Assembly: GCA_963849635.1 (NCBI GenBank)
Contig: CAWKIA010000046.1
Location: 1-41,137 of the forward strand
Direction of reading: 5' to 3'
Origin: CAVRUD01 sp963849635
GTDB taxonomy: Bacteria; Chloroflexota; Chloroflexia; Thermomicrobiales; UBA6265
DNA length: 41,137 nucleotides
Made by a program: the position numbers and the translations under genes. The notes under the pieces are model-generated. The model was not told where the DNA came from and made no database searches. It worked only from the letters and a program-made list of their open reading frames with translations. Positions 16,610-23,920 of this stretch are shown here, in pieces (the stretch's first letter is position 1; each line of letters opens with the position of its first letter).

Positions 16610-17635
16610 TTAGCGATACCGCCCCATCACCTCAGACGCAAACAGCCGGAGCCCGACATCGCCCGGGGCGTCGACGAACCAGAGCATGAAGTGGGAGATC
16701 CCGGCGGCGACGTAGGCGTCGATGCGGGAGGCGACTTCGTCTGGGGTGCCGGCGAGCCAGGTTTCCTGGATGGTCTGAGGAAGGTCGTCGGATTCGCCGG
16801 AGATAAAGGCGGCGAGGTCGGAGTCAGGTGCCGTTTCGGGTGTGAGGGCGACGATGAGGCGCAATCGGTCGCGGAGCGCGTCTCGATCGGGTGCGATCAG
16901 GATCTGGATCTCCAGGCTCTTTTCGATCTCGTCATAGGGACGGGCGTTGCGCTCGCACGCGGTCCGGAGAGCGGATAGGCGGGTATCCAGTTCCTCAAGG
17001 GAGACGGGGGTGGTGTTCCAACCCTGTGCTAGCCTGGCGGTGGCGTCGAGCATCGTGGGATGGGCTTCGCCAAACCAGATGGGAGGATGTGGCTGCTGGA
17101 CGGGTTGTGGGTGGCAAACGGCCCCGCTGGTGCGGTAGTGCGGGCCGTCATGATCAACGGGAGTGTTGCGGGTCCAAAGGGCGATGGTCAGGTCGAGCGC
17201 TTCCAGGAACTGGGCGATCCGCGCGTCGGTGTCCTCGGGCCAGGAAACGCCGTAGGCAACGTGCTCGCGGCGGTTGTTGCCGAAATCGGGGAAGTGGATC
17301 AGGCGGCCGCCGGAGAGTTGATCGAGGGTAGCCGCCATCTTCGCGGCGACGGCTGGGTGTCGGAGCAAGTTGGCCTGATGGATCATGCCCAGCTTCGCCG
17401 ACCGCGTTGCGCCGGCGAGGGCGGAGATAGTGGTCCAGCCTTCGAGGATGGCGTCGTCCTGGCCGAGCATCAGGTGATCGGCCACCCAGAGTGAATCGTA
17501 GCCAAGGCTGTCGGCAAGAACGCCAAGGGCCAAGGTAGCCTGCGGATCGAGCTGGACGTAGGCGGGGGTGCGGAAGAGGCGAACTCCGGGCGCGGCGAAG
17601 ATGGGCAGGCAGTAGCCGAACTGGATTGCGGGCAT
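16610..17635 (-). CDS. LLM class (luciferase-like) flavin-dependent oxidoreductase
   Basis: TIM-barrel protein of 341 residues in the bacterial luciferase-like family, which uses FMN or F420. Marks: ADSLGYDSLWVADHLML near residue 42, GATRSAKLGMIHQANLLRHP and AATLDQLSGGRLIHFPDFG near 75-115 (the family's most conserved segment), PIWFGEAHPTMLDATARLAQ near 185, and WLAGTPDEVASRIDAYVAAG near 294. The ATG directly follows the TAA of the upstream ABM gene (no gap), so the two form one unit. Family members do monooxygenation or hydride transfer on varied substrates, and the substrate here is unknown. Frame intact. Whether F420 or FMN is used cannot be decided from what I see. Confidence 0.88.
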   Translation of the reverse strand: MPAIQFGYCLPIFAAPGVRLFRTPAYVQLDPQATLALGVLADSLGYDSLWVADHLMLGQDDAILEGWTTISALAGATRSAKLGMIHQANLLRHPAVAAKMAATLDQLSGGRLIHFPDFGNNRREHVAYGVSWPEDTDARIAQFLEALDLTIALWTRNTPVDHDGPHYRTSGAVCHPQPVQQPHPPIWFGEAHPTMLDATARLAQGWNTTPVSLEELDTRLSALRTACERNARPYDEIEKSLEIQILIAPDRDALRDRLRLIVALTPETAPDSDLAAFISGESDDLPQTIQETWLAGTPDEVASRIDAYVAAGISHFMLWFVDAPGDVGLRLFASEVMGRYR

Positions 17636-17929
17636 TTATTCGATCTCGAGGGTGTACAGGCCGCGCTCCCGAGAGGCGAGCATCGGGATCACCTCGCCCT
17701 GGACGATCTCCTTGAAGTGGGCGGTCTGGGCGTGGAACTCGAGTGCGGCCTGGTCGGTGTACAGCTCGTAGAGGAGAAGGGCGTCGGGATCGTCGTTCGA
17801 GCGAGAGATCTGGTAGGCGTGGCAGCCAGGCTCGTGTTGCTTGACCAGGACGCTCATCCGCCGCAGCGCGGCGATGACATCGTCGGATTTCCCGGGGTGG
17901 CACTGGTATTTGACGGCGAGGGTGATCAT
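17636..17929 (-). CDS. ABM-domain (antibiotic biosynthesis monooxygenase-like) protein
   Basis: Small dimeric alpha/beta-barrel protein of about 97 residues. It starts MITLAVKYQCHPGKSDDVIA, continues with VLVKQHEPGCHAYQISRS, and then has LLLYELYTDQAALEFHAQTA with the conserved YE and His of the fold. Relatives include quinol monooxygenases such as YgiN and many of unknown role. Start ATG 17929 has GGAGG seven bases upstream; the 13 codons further up are open but not family-like. First gene of a two-gene unit with the LLM oxidoreductase. A joint oxidation function is plausible from the pairing, but the substrate cannot be named. Confidence 0.85.
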   Translation of the reverse strand: MITLAVKYQCHPGKSDDVIAALRRMSVLVKQHEPGCHAYQISRSNDDPDALLLYELYTDQAALEFHAQTAHFKEIVQGEVIPMLASRERGLYTLEIE

Positions 17930-17981
17930 GGGGCCTCCTTTGAAATTAGAGCGCCAGGCGTCCGGCAATGGGGCGTCTCGC

Positions 17982-18163
17982 TGCCGCCCCGACCTAACTT
18001 GTCATTCCGAGCATGTCGAGGAATCCCGAAGAGCAGGTGGCTCCGATGAACCGCGACCTCCGAGAAGACGGCTTGGTGCTCTCGAAGACGGCGGCACCAT
18101 CGGGCGCCGCATCCTTCTAGATCCCTCGACAAGCTCGGGATGACAGGGTGGGTCGGGGCGGCA
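17982..18163. repeat. MITE-like inverted-repeat element, family B
   Basis: Two 44-base arms (17982-18025 and 18120-18163) are inverted copies of each other with only about six differences. Each arm has TGCCGCCCCGACC on the outside and a TGTCAT(T/C)CCGAGC core followed by TGTCGAGG. The interior, about 94 bases, has no gene. The inner core resembles a very widespread bacterial intergenic palindrome (TCATCCCGAGCxTGTCGAGG). It lies between the dehydrogenase gene and the ABM/LLM unit. Non-autonomous mobile element is the likeliest reading. Confidence 0.75.
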
Positions 18164-18203
18164 TCGGAATATGTCGACGGCGAACTCCGGACGCCGCGCC
18201 GAG

Positions 18204-19343
18204 TCAGACACGGTATCGCATCTCCTCTCCCTTGAGGGCGCGGATGGCGTCGTGCCAGAGGGCCTGGGAGTCGCGGATCCAGGTCCAGGGGCTTTGCCAG
18301 GCGGAGTGGGGGGTGAGGGTAACGTTGTAGGAGGGGTCGGCGTGGAGGGTCAGGAGAGGATCGTCTGGGGGGAGGGGTTCCTCGGCGTAAACGTCGAGGG
18401 CGAGGGCGCCGATGCGATGCGACTTGACGGCGTCAATGAGGGCGGGTTGGTCGATGAGTTTGCCCCGGGCGGTGTTGATGAAGAGGGCGTTTGGCTTCAG
18501 GAGGGCGAGTTCCTTCGCGCCGATGATGCCGTGGGTCTGTAGATTCAGAGCGAGCTGGACGCTGAGAACATCTACCTGGGCGAAGAGATCGTCCCACGGC
18601 ACATATTCGACGCCGTACTGATCTTCAAGTTCAGGGAAGCGGCGGACATCCCAGTAGAGGGTACGCATGTCGAAGGCTCTGGCGACCTTAGCGATCGGGC
18701 GGGCGATCTCGCCGAAGCCGAGGAGCCCGAGGGTGAGGTCGCGGACGTTCTCGGTGCCGGGGTAGAGCCCCCAGGAGTCGACGTAGGCGCGGGAATCCAT
18801 GTGGCGGCGCTGGCCGGGCAGCTTCTTGACGTGGTTGAGGATGAAGGCCCAAACGTGCTCGGCGACCGCGATGTAGTTGACCAGGGGTGTGGCGGCAATC
18901 GGGACGTTGCGCTGCCTGAGGGCGTCGCTGGGGACCCCACGGAAATCCTGACCGAGATGGAGCATGGCGCGGAGCTTCGGCGTGTTTGAAATCGCTTCGG
19001 GCGGCAGGTTTTCCTTGTGGATCACGATGATGTCGGCGTCGCGGGCGATCTCGGGGAACTCGGCCATGTCAGTGAAGGGGCGGGTGCGTCCGGCGTAGTC
19101 GTCCAGGAGTGAGCCGAAGCCCGCGCCCAGCTTGTTGGGGTCATAGAGCCAGGTGAGGTCGGTTTGATACCCCGCCTCGGCGAAGAGCTGGTCAAATGCG
19201 GGGGCGTGGGCCTCGGCCTGTCCATCCTCTTCGAGCAGGCGGGTGCGCTGGCGGTCGTCCCAGGTGGACCAGGGGCGGACGCCCAGCAGCGTGTTGCCGA
19301 TGTTGTCCCAGACAACGATTCGCACGGGTGTGGCTGCTGGCAC
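18204..19343 (-). CDS. D-isomer specific 2-hydroxyacid dehydrogenase (NAD-dependent)
   Basis: 379-residue oxidoreductase that would interconvert a 2-hydroxy acid and a 2-oxo acid. The C-terminal Rossmann domain has LTLGLLGFGEIARPIAKVAR (nucleotide-binding turn) and an acidic end to the next strand (TLYWDVRR). The catalytic triad is visible: Arg in NALFINTARGKLIDQPALI, Glu in LALDVYAEEPLP, and His in VTLTPHSAW. The N-terminal half (about 120 residues before LRAMLHLGQDFRGV) is longer than in classic members. Start GTG 19343 with GGAGGG seven bases upstream. It follows the Gfo/Idh/MocA gene by 30 bases and looks like the last gene of a leftward catabolic group. Intact frame. Confidence 0.9.
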   Translation of the reverse strand: MPAATPVRIVVWDNIGNTLLGVRPWSTWDDRQRTRLLEEDGQAEAHAPAFDQLFAEAGYQTDLTWLYDPNKLGAGFGSLLDDYAGRTRPFTDMAEFPEIARDADIIVIHKENLPPEAISNTPKLRAMLHLGQDFRGVPSDALRQRNVPIAATPLVNYIAVAEHVWAFILNHVKKLPGQRRHMDSRAYVDSWGLYPGTENVRDLTLGLLGFGEIARPIAKVARAFDMRTLYWDVRRFPELEDQYGVEYVPWDDLFAQVDVLSVQLALNLQTHGIIGAKELALLKPNALFINTARGKLIDQPALIDAVKSHRIGALALDVYAEEPLPPDDPLLTLHADPSYNVTLTPHSAWQSPWTWIRDSQALWHDAIRALKGEEMRYRV

Positions 19344-19373
19344 CGGTGGTCCCTCCAGATAGGGTCGTCGGGA

Positions 19374-20568
19374 TCAGGCGATTTCGGCTTGATACGGAAG
19401 ATCGTCGGAGGTGAGCAATTCGTCAATACCGACCGTGCGGCCGAGCCGATCCGCCTCCAGGAAGCCGTAGACCAGGGCCAGAGAACGGAGCCCATCGGCG
19501 CCGGTCACTTCTGGTGGCCGGTTCGATACGATCGCGTCCGCGAAATCGTCCAACTCGATGGCGAGCAGGGCGGCATCGGTGGCGGCCCAGGGCCGATCGT
19601 AGCTGCTGAGGCGGTCAGCGCCGAACAATGCCGCGGTGGTGGGATCGAGGTGGAAGTCCGGCAGGAGGGCGAGCAATTCCTCATCGGAGACCGCGATGTC
19701 ATCGCCGTTGCGACGTTGCACCAGCTTAAGCGGTTGACCGGAGCGGTCCGGCGGGATGGTGAGTGAGCCGCCGGTGCCGTATATCACCCGGGAGAAGTGG
19801 GATTCGCCCCGGCCCGCCAGGCTGAGGAGCCAGTTGGCGAGTGCGCCGGAACGGAACCGGGCGATACCGACGGACAGATCTTCGGCATCGACCTCATGCC
19901 TCGCCCCGTCCGAATCGCTGCGCTCGGCATCGACGACGGCGCTCATGCCCCCGACGGCGTCGAGTGGGCCGAGGTAGTACTCAAAGAGATCGGTGTAGTG
20001 AACACCCATATCGACGACGATGCCGCCCGACTTCTTTCGGTGGCGCCAGGGGGTGATGATGACCTTCTCGCCGCCGCCGGACGACGACTGGGTGATCAGA
20101 ATGGGCCGCCCGATCAAACCCGCGTCGATCGGAGGCTTTCGCGAGCCGGTTGATCGGGTCTCGACGGTAGTTCTCGGCGACCGCGAGGCGTTGCCCGGCG
20201 TTATCGGCCGCCGCCACGAGGGCGCGGCCCTGAGCGATGGTGAGGGTGATCGGCTTTTCGACCATCACGTGAGCGCCGTGAGCCAGGGCAACTTCGCCAA
20301 CCGCCAGGTGGAAGTTCGGGGCAGTGGTGATGTCGACCGCGTCGACCGAGGTCGAGCCGTAGAGGGTGGCCAGATCGGGGAAGACATCTGGGCGCCGGCC
20401 GAGAAGTTCCTCTGCCAGGTCGGCGGCGGCGGTGGCGCTCTCGGGCACCGGATCGCAGACGGCGGTGAGGTGGAACGGCTCACGCCCGGCGTCTTTGAGC
20501 GCCTTGAGGCCGAGAACGTGGCGGCGGCCCATGACGCCGCAGCCGATGAGGGAGAGGGTGAGGGTCAT
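19374..20568 (-). pseudogene. Gfo/Idh/MocA family oxidoreductase with one frameshift
   Basis: NAD(P)-dependent dehydrogenase in two frames. The first (20568 to about 20130) has LSLIGCGVMGRRHVLGLKAL, VDAVDITTAPNFHLAVGEVA and HVMVEKPITLT with the family's catalytic Lys, then AVAENYRRDPINRLAK. The second (about 20130 to 19374) continues with DAGLIGRPILITQSSSGG, VVDMGVHYTDLFEYYLG and a normal C-terminus. Joining them needs one inserted base near 20130 and gives about 398 residues, a normal length. No other damage is seen, so a sequence error is as likely as a real mutation. ATG 20568 has a G-rich ribosome site. It lies between the isomerase gene and the hydroxyacid dehydrogenase on the same strand. 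Confidence 0.85.
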
Positions 20569-20592
20569 GCGTCCAGCCCCCTAACCCCCCGG

Positions 20593-20694
20593 CCCCCTTC
20601 CCCCTGCTGCGGCAGGGGGAAGGGGGAGCGTTGTCCATCTCCTGCCCTGGAAACGGGGGCGCCTGAGGCCCCTCTCCACCGCAGTGGAGAGGGG
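20593..20694. repeat. Pair of GC-rich palindromic hairpins (intergenic repeat family C)
   Basis: Two perfect hairpins. The first has a 15-base stem, CCCCCTTCCCCCTGC at 20593-20607 and its complement at 20612-20626, with a four-base loop TGCG. The second has an 11-base stem, CCCCTCTCCAC at 20669-20679 and its complement at 20684-20694, with loop CGCA. Related units lie at 25745-25770, 27081-27106 and 29653-29684, always between genes and often beside CCCCCTAC or GGGTGAGG. They may act as transcript ends or as a dispersed REP-like family. Confidence 0.7.
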
Positions 20695-20722
20695 GTAGGG
20701 GGTGAGGTCCGGCTCTCTCCGC

Positions 20723-21490
20723 TCACAGCGCATACCCCAATCCGCGCACATAGTCGGCGTTGACGCGGGCGCTTTCGGCGGGGGAGATCTCACTGCGGCT
20801 TTGTTCGACGACGACCCAGCCCGGGAACGTGTGCTCTTCGAGTTTCGCGAGGAAGGCGGGCGTGTCGATGCCAATGGTTCCCCGGCCCAATTCGATGAAG
20901 GCGCCTCTGGCCCAATCCTTGAGGTGAACGTAGGACGTGCGCTTCTGGTAGGTGCTGAGGTGGGTGACCGGGTCTTCATCAACCAGGGCGATGTGGGAGG
21001 CGTCGAGGCACAGGGTCAGGATGTTCGTTCGGGCCAGCAGGCGATCGATCTCGGCGGCGGTCTCGACGGTGCAGGCAGTGTGCGGGTGGTAGGCAACCGT
21101 CACGCCCAGCGCCTGACCGTGGCCCGCCAGTTCCTCGCAGACGCGGGCCAAGTCGTCTTCTTCCTCTGTGCTCGGAGGGCGCTGACGCATCCGGGCTCCG
21201 CCGACGAGGCCGTAGGCTTCGGCGCCGAGGGCGGCGGCGTGCTCGATCCGGCGCTTCTGGATCTCAAGGCCCTTGGGATCACTAGGGATGGCGATCGAGC
21301 CGAAGCCGGTGGCGACCTGGAGGCCGCCGAGGGCGTCGCGGACGCGCTCAGGTGAACCGAGCCAATCGAGGGAGTGGTTGAACAGTTCGACGGCGTGCCA
21401 GCCGGCCTCACGGATCTCGGCGAATGCCGCCGCCATGTCGGGGGTTTCGCCCCAGTTGATGGTGCTGTAGGCGAAGCGTAGTGAACTCAT
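20723..21490 (-). CDS. Sugar phosphate isomerase/epimerase family protein (xylose isomerase-like TIM barrel)
   Basis: 255-residue TIM-barrel protein of the AP endonuclease 2 / IolE-like superfamily, typically metal-dependent isomerases or epimerases of sugars and inositols. Marks: LRFAYSTINWGETPDM at the start, EAGWHAVELFNHSLDW (Glu at the end of a strand), VTVAYHPHTACTVETAAEID (metal-ligand His region), LCLDASHIALVDEDP (Asp and His ligands), TSYVHLKDW, and GWVVVEQSRSE (last Glu). Start ATG 21490, with AGGAGA upstream; earlier in-frame codons lack family similarity. It is the first gene of a leftward group with Gfo/Idh/MocA and hydroxyacid dehydrogenase genes, a common set in sugar or inositol-type catabolism. 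Frame intact. Confidence 0.87.
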   Translation of the reverse strand: MSSLRFAYSTINWGETPDMAAAFAEIREAGWHAVELFNHSLDWLGSPERVRDALGGLQVATGFGSIAIPSDPKGLEIQKRRIEHAAALGAEAYGLVGGARMRQRPPSTEEEDDLARVCEELAGHGQALGVTVAYHPHTACTVETAAEIDRLLARTNILTLCLDASHIALVDEDPVTHLSTYQKRTSYVHLKDWARGAFIELGRGTIGIDTPAFLAKLEEHTFPGWVVVEQSRSEISPAESARVNADYVRGLGYAL

Positions 21491-21572
21491 CGTTGAAGGT
21501 TTCTCCTGGTCGTTATCCGCCCAAAACGCCGTAGTGCTCCTTCTTGGCGTCACCGCCACGCCGCCATCTGCT

Positions 21573-21711
21573 GTAGGGGCACATGGCATGCGCCCTGTTG
21601 CCGACTGCGTTGTTTCGGTCGACGGACGGCGGGGCCTGAGTGTGGTCCTGGTCCGAGTTCGTCATCTCACGGCGCCGATTACCCAGCAAGGGTGCATGCC
21701 ATGCGACGGCG
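21573..21711. repeat. Degenerate inverted-repeat element
   Basis: Left part GTAGGGGCACATGGCATGCG at 21573, with an inverted match at 21687-21707 (GGGTGCATGCCATGCGAC on the plus strand). The outer GTAGGGGC is the same as the end of family A (3668 and 30825), but the right end lacks the complement, so this looks like a decayed relative. It lies in the 482-base region between divergent genes, upstream of the promoter candidate at 21883. The rest of that region holds GTCAACGTTGTCAAC at 21807-21821, a partial palindrome that could be an operator, and no gene. Confidence 0.5.
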
Positions 21712-21882
21712 CCAAGAGCGGCGCGTGGCGGCAAGTTGACCCTCCAGGCATCACGCCCAACGCCGTGTGACTTGCCCAGAATGGTGGCGGCATCTTGCCC
21801 AGGTGAGTCAACGTTGTCAACTGGATTTCACGGATTTGAACTGATTTGGCCGTCGTGCCGTAGACGACCGGTGTCGATTGGG

Positions 21883-21910
21883 TTGTCGGGAGGGCGAAGG
21901 CGTATACAAT
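21883..21910 (+). promoter_or_regulatory. Candidate sigma70-type promoter for the Dpp transporter genes
   Basis: TTGTCG at 21883-21888, a 16-base spacer, then TACAAT at 21905-21910 (TATACAAT with the two bases before). It lies about 60 bases upstream of the first permease start at 21973. It is one of few AT-rich hexamers in this GC-rich stretch. Activity is inferred from position and consensus only. Confidence 0.5.
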
Positions 21911-21972
21911 GCTGCCACCAGAAGTACTATGCCGGTGTTTCGGCTGTTCCGCGACGGAGGGAGCACCCCGCC

Positions 21973-22915
21973 TTGGCTCGCTACATCGCTGTACGTCTCG
22001 TTAGCCTGATTTTCACGCTGGTGGTGGTCTCCCTGGTCACTTTTCCTCCTGATGCGCGCCGTGCCGGGAGACCCTTGGGCTACCGGCGAACACGAGCTGC
22101 CGAAACCGACGCAGGAGGCCCGCGAGCGGAAGTACGGCCTTGATGACCCGATCATGGTCCAGTACGGCCGCTATATGTGGAATGTGCTCCATGGTGACTT
22201 CGGCGTCCCGTTCCAGAGCCCGACCCGCACTGTGACCGAGTTGATCGCCGCTACCTGGCCGGTGACGATTCGGATCGGGTTGCTGACGATCGCCTTCTCG
22301 TTCTCGTTCGGGATCCTCTTCGGCGTCATCGGGGCGATTCGTCACAACACCTGGCTGGACTACGCGATTACCCTAGGTGCCAGTTTGGGTTACGTCGTGC
22401 CCAACTTCGTGATCGCGGTCTGGCTGGTCTTGTTCTTCTCCTTCCGGTTGGGCTGGCTGCCGGCCTTCGGCTGGAAAGGCCCGGAATATTATGTCTTGCC
22501 GGTCCTCGCGTATGCCATGGCGCCGATGGCGCTGGTCGCCCGCTACACGCGGGTCAGCATCCTCGAAGTGATGGGGGCCGACTACGTGCGGACGGCCCGG
22601 GCAAAGGGGCTGCGGGAGCGGCGGGTGCTGTCCATGCACGTTTTCCGCAACGCCCTGATCCCAATGGTGACAGTACTCCTGCCGGAGATCCCGAACATTC
22701 TCACCGGTTCGATCTTCATCGAGCTCTTTTTTGGGGTGCCAGGTCTTGGCAAGTTTTTCGTCACCAGCACACTCAGCCGAGATTACCCGATGATCCTGGC
22801 ATTGGTCCTGCTGGTTGCGACCGTCTGGGGCATCACCTTCCTGATCACTGACATCCTCTACACCATTCTTGATCCGCGGATCCGCCTCTACGGCGGCGTC
22901 CGGTCCGGTAGGTAG
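21973..22915 (+). CDS. Dpp/Opp-type ABC transporter permease (DppB-like), one frameshift near the 5' end
   Basis: Inner-membrane permease of about 314 residues. Likely start is TTG 21973 with GGAGGGAG upstream, giving LARYIAVRLVSLIFTLVVVS (first membrane helix). At the T run 22041-22044 one extra T shifts the frame: dropping it joins VTF to LLMRAVPGDPW, the family's conserved segment after helix 1. The rest is intact: LDDPIMVQYGRYMWNVLHGD, five further helices, and the EAA-loop ADYVRTARAKGL with VFRNALIPMVTVL. It ends DILYTILDPRIRLYGG, typical of DppB. Without the correction, translation would begin at ATG 22052 and lose helix 1. First gene of a rightward group of permease, permease and binding protein. 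No ATPase in the group. Confidence 0.88.
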
Positions 22916-22924
22916 GGCGAGGCG

Positions 22925-23839
22925 ATGGCAAGTCAAGCCAGGGCGGCCAGCACAACGGAACTGGCGAACGCGATCCCCGAACGTGGGATGGTGGTCGCCC
23001 ATTCGAACGCCTACTACGCGGCGCGGCGCTTCATGCGCCACCGGCTCGCCGTCGCCGGACTCATCGTCAGTCTTGCCCTGATCGGAATAGCCGTTTTTGC
23101 ACCGGTGGTAGCGCCGACATCCTACAAGACGGCGGACCTGATGGAGGCCAACCAACTTCCGAACCGCGATCACTGGTTCGGGACCGACAAGATCGGCCAC
23201 GACTACCTTAGCCGAGTCATCTATGGTGTGCGCACCTCCTTGATCGTCGCGTTCTGCGCCGTCGCCCTGTCCGCCCTGATCGGGATCCTGATCGGGCTGA
23301 TCGCTGGCCTTCGGGGCGGCTGGTTCGATTTCGTGATCGGACGCGTCGTAGAAGTGATGACCGCGTTCCCCGGTCTGCTCTTCGCCATTTTCCTTGTCGC
23401 CCTCTATGGCAGCGGGATGCGAAACATCATTCTCGTCATCGGCGTCACAAGTTGGATCGGCCTCTGCCGCCTGACCCGGGCCCAGGTCCTGAGTCTGCGC
23501 GAGCACGAGTACATCACTGCCGCGCGCGCCATCGGAGCCACCGAGACGCGAGTCGGGCTGCGGCATCTCCTTCCCAACGCGTTTCCGCCCTTGATCGTCG
23601 CGATCACGCTGGCCATCCCGCTGGCGATCTTCGCCGAAGCCGGGCTGAGCTTCCTCGGGATCGGGATCAATGAGCCGCTGCCTAGCCTGGGCAAGATGAT
23701 CGGCGAGAATTCGACCGCGACCATTCGGGTCTACTGGCACCTCGCCTTTTTCCCAACAGTGGCAATCGCGCTGACGATGCTCAGCTTCAGCTTCGTCGGC
23801 GACGGCTTGCGCGATGCGCTGGACCCGCGCCAGAATTGA
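22925..23839 (+). CDS. Dpp/Opp-type ABC transporter permease (DppC-like)
   Basis: Second permease, 304 residues. The cytoplasmic N-terminus is followed by helix 1 (LAVAGLIVSLALIGIAVFAP), then the conserved HWFGTDKIGHDYLSRVIYGVR, helices with LIGILIGLIAGLRGGWFD, the EAA-loop EYITAARAIGATETRVGLRH and LLPNAFPPLIV, AEAGLSFLGIGINEPLPSLG, and the end GDGLRDALDPR. Normal DppC length and layout. ATG 22925 follows the first permease's stop by nine bases, and GGCGAGG near the start can serve as ribosome site. Frame intact. It would form the membrane channel with the DppB-like partner. Confidence 0.92.
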   Translation: MASQARAASTTELANAIPERGMVVAHSNAYYAARRFMRHRLAVAGLIVSLALIGIAVFAPVVAPTSYKTADLMEANQLPNRDHWFGTDKIGHDYLSRVIYGVRTSLIVAFCAVALSALIGILIGLIAGLRGGWFDFVIGRVVEVMTAFPGLLFAIFLVALYGSGMRNIILVIGVTSWIGLCRLTRAQVLSLREHEYITAARAIGATETRVGLRHLLPNAFPPLIVAITLAIPLAIFAEAGLSFLGIGINEPLPSLGKMIGENSTATIRVYWHLAFFPTVAIALTMLSFSFVGDGLRDALDPRQN

Positions 23840-23920
23840 GGCATCCCAGGGTCCTATGGTTCGCGGCCGGCAAGGGTGCCGGCCGCATGGCGAGTCAGAA
23901 TCCATGAGAGGAGATCCGCG

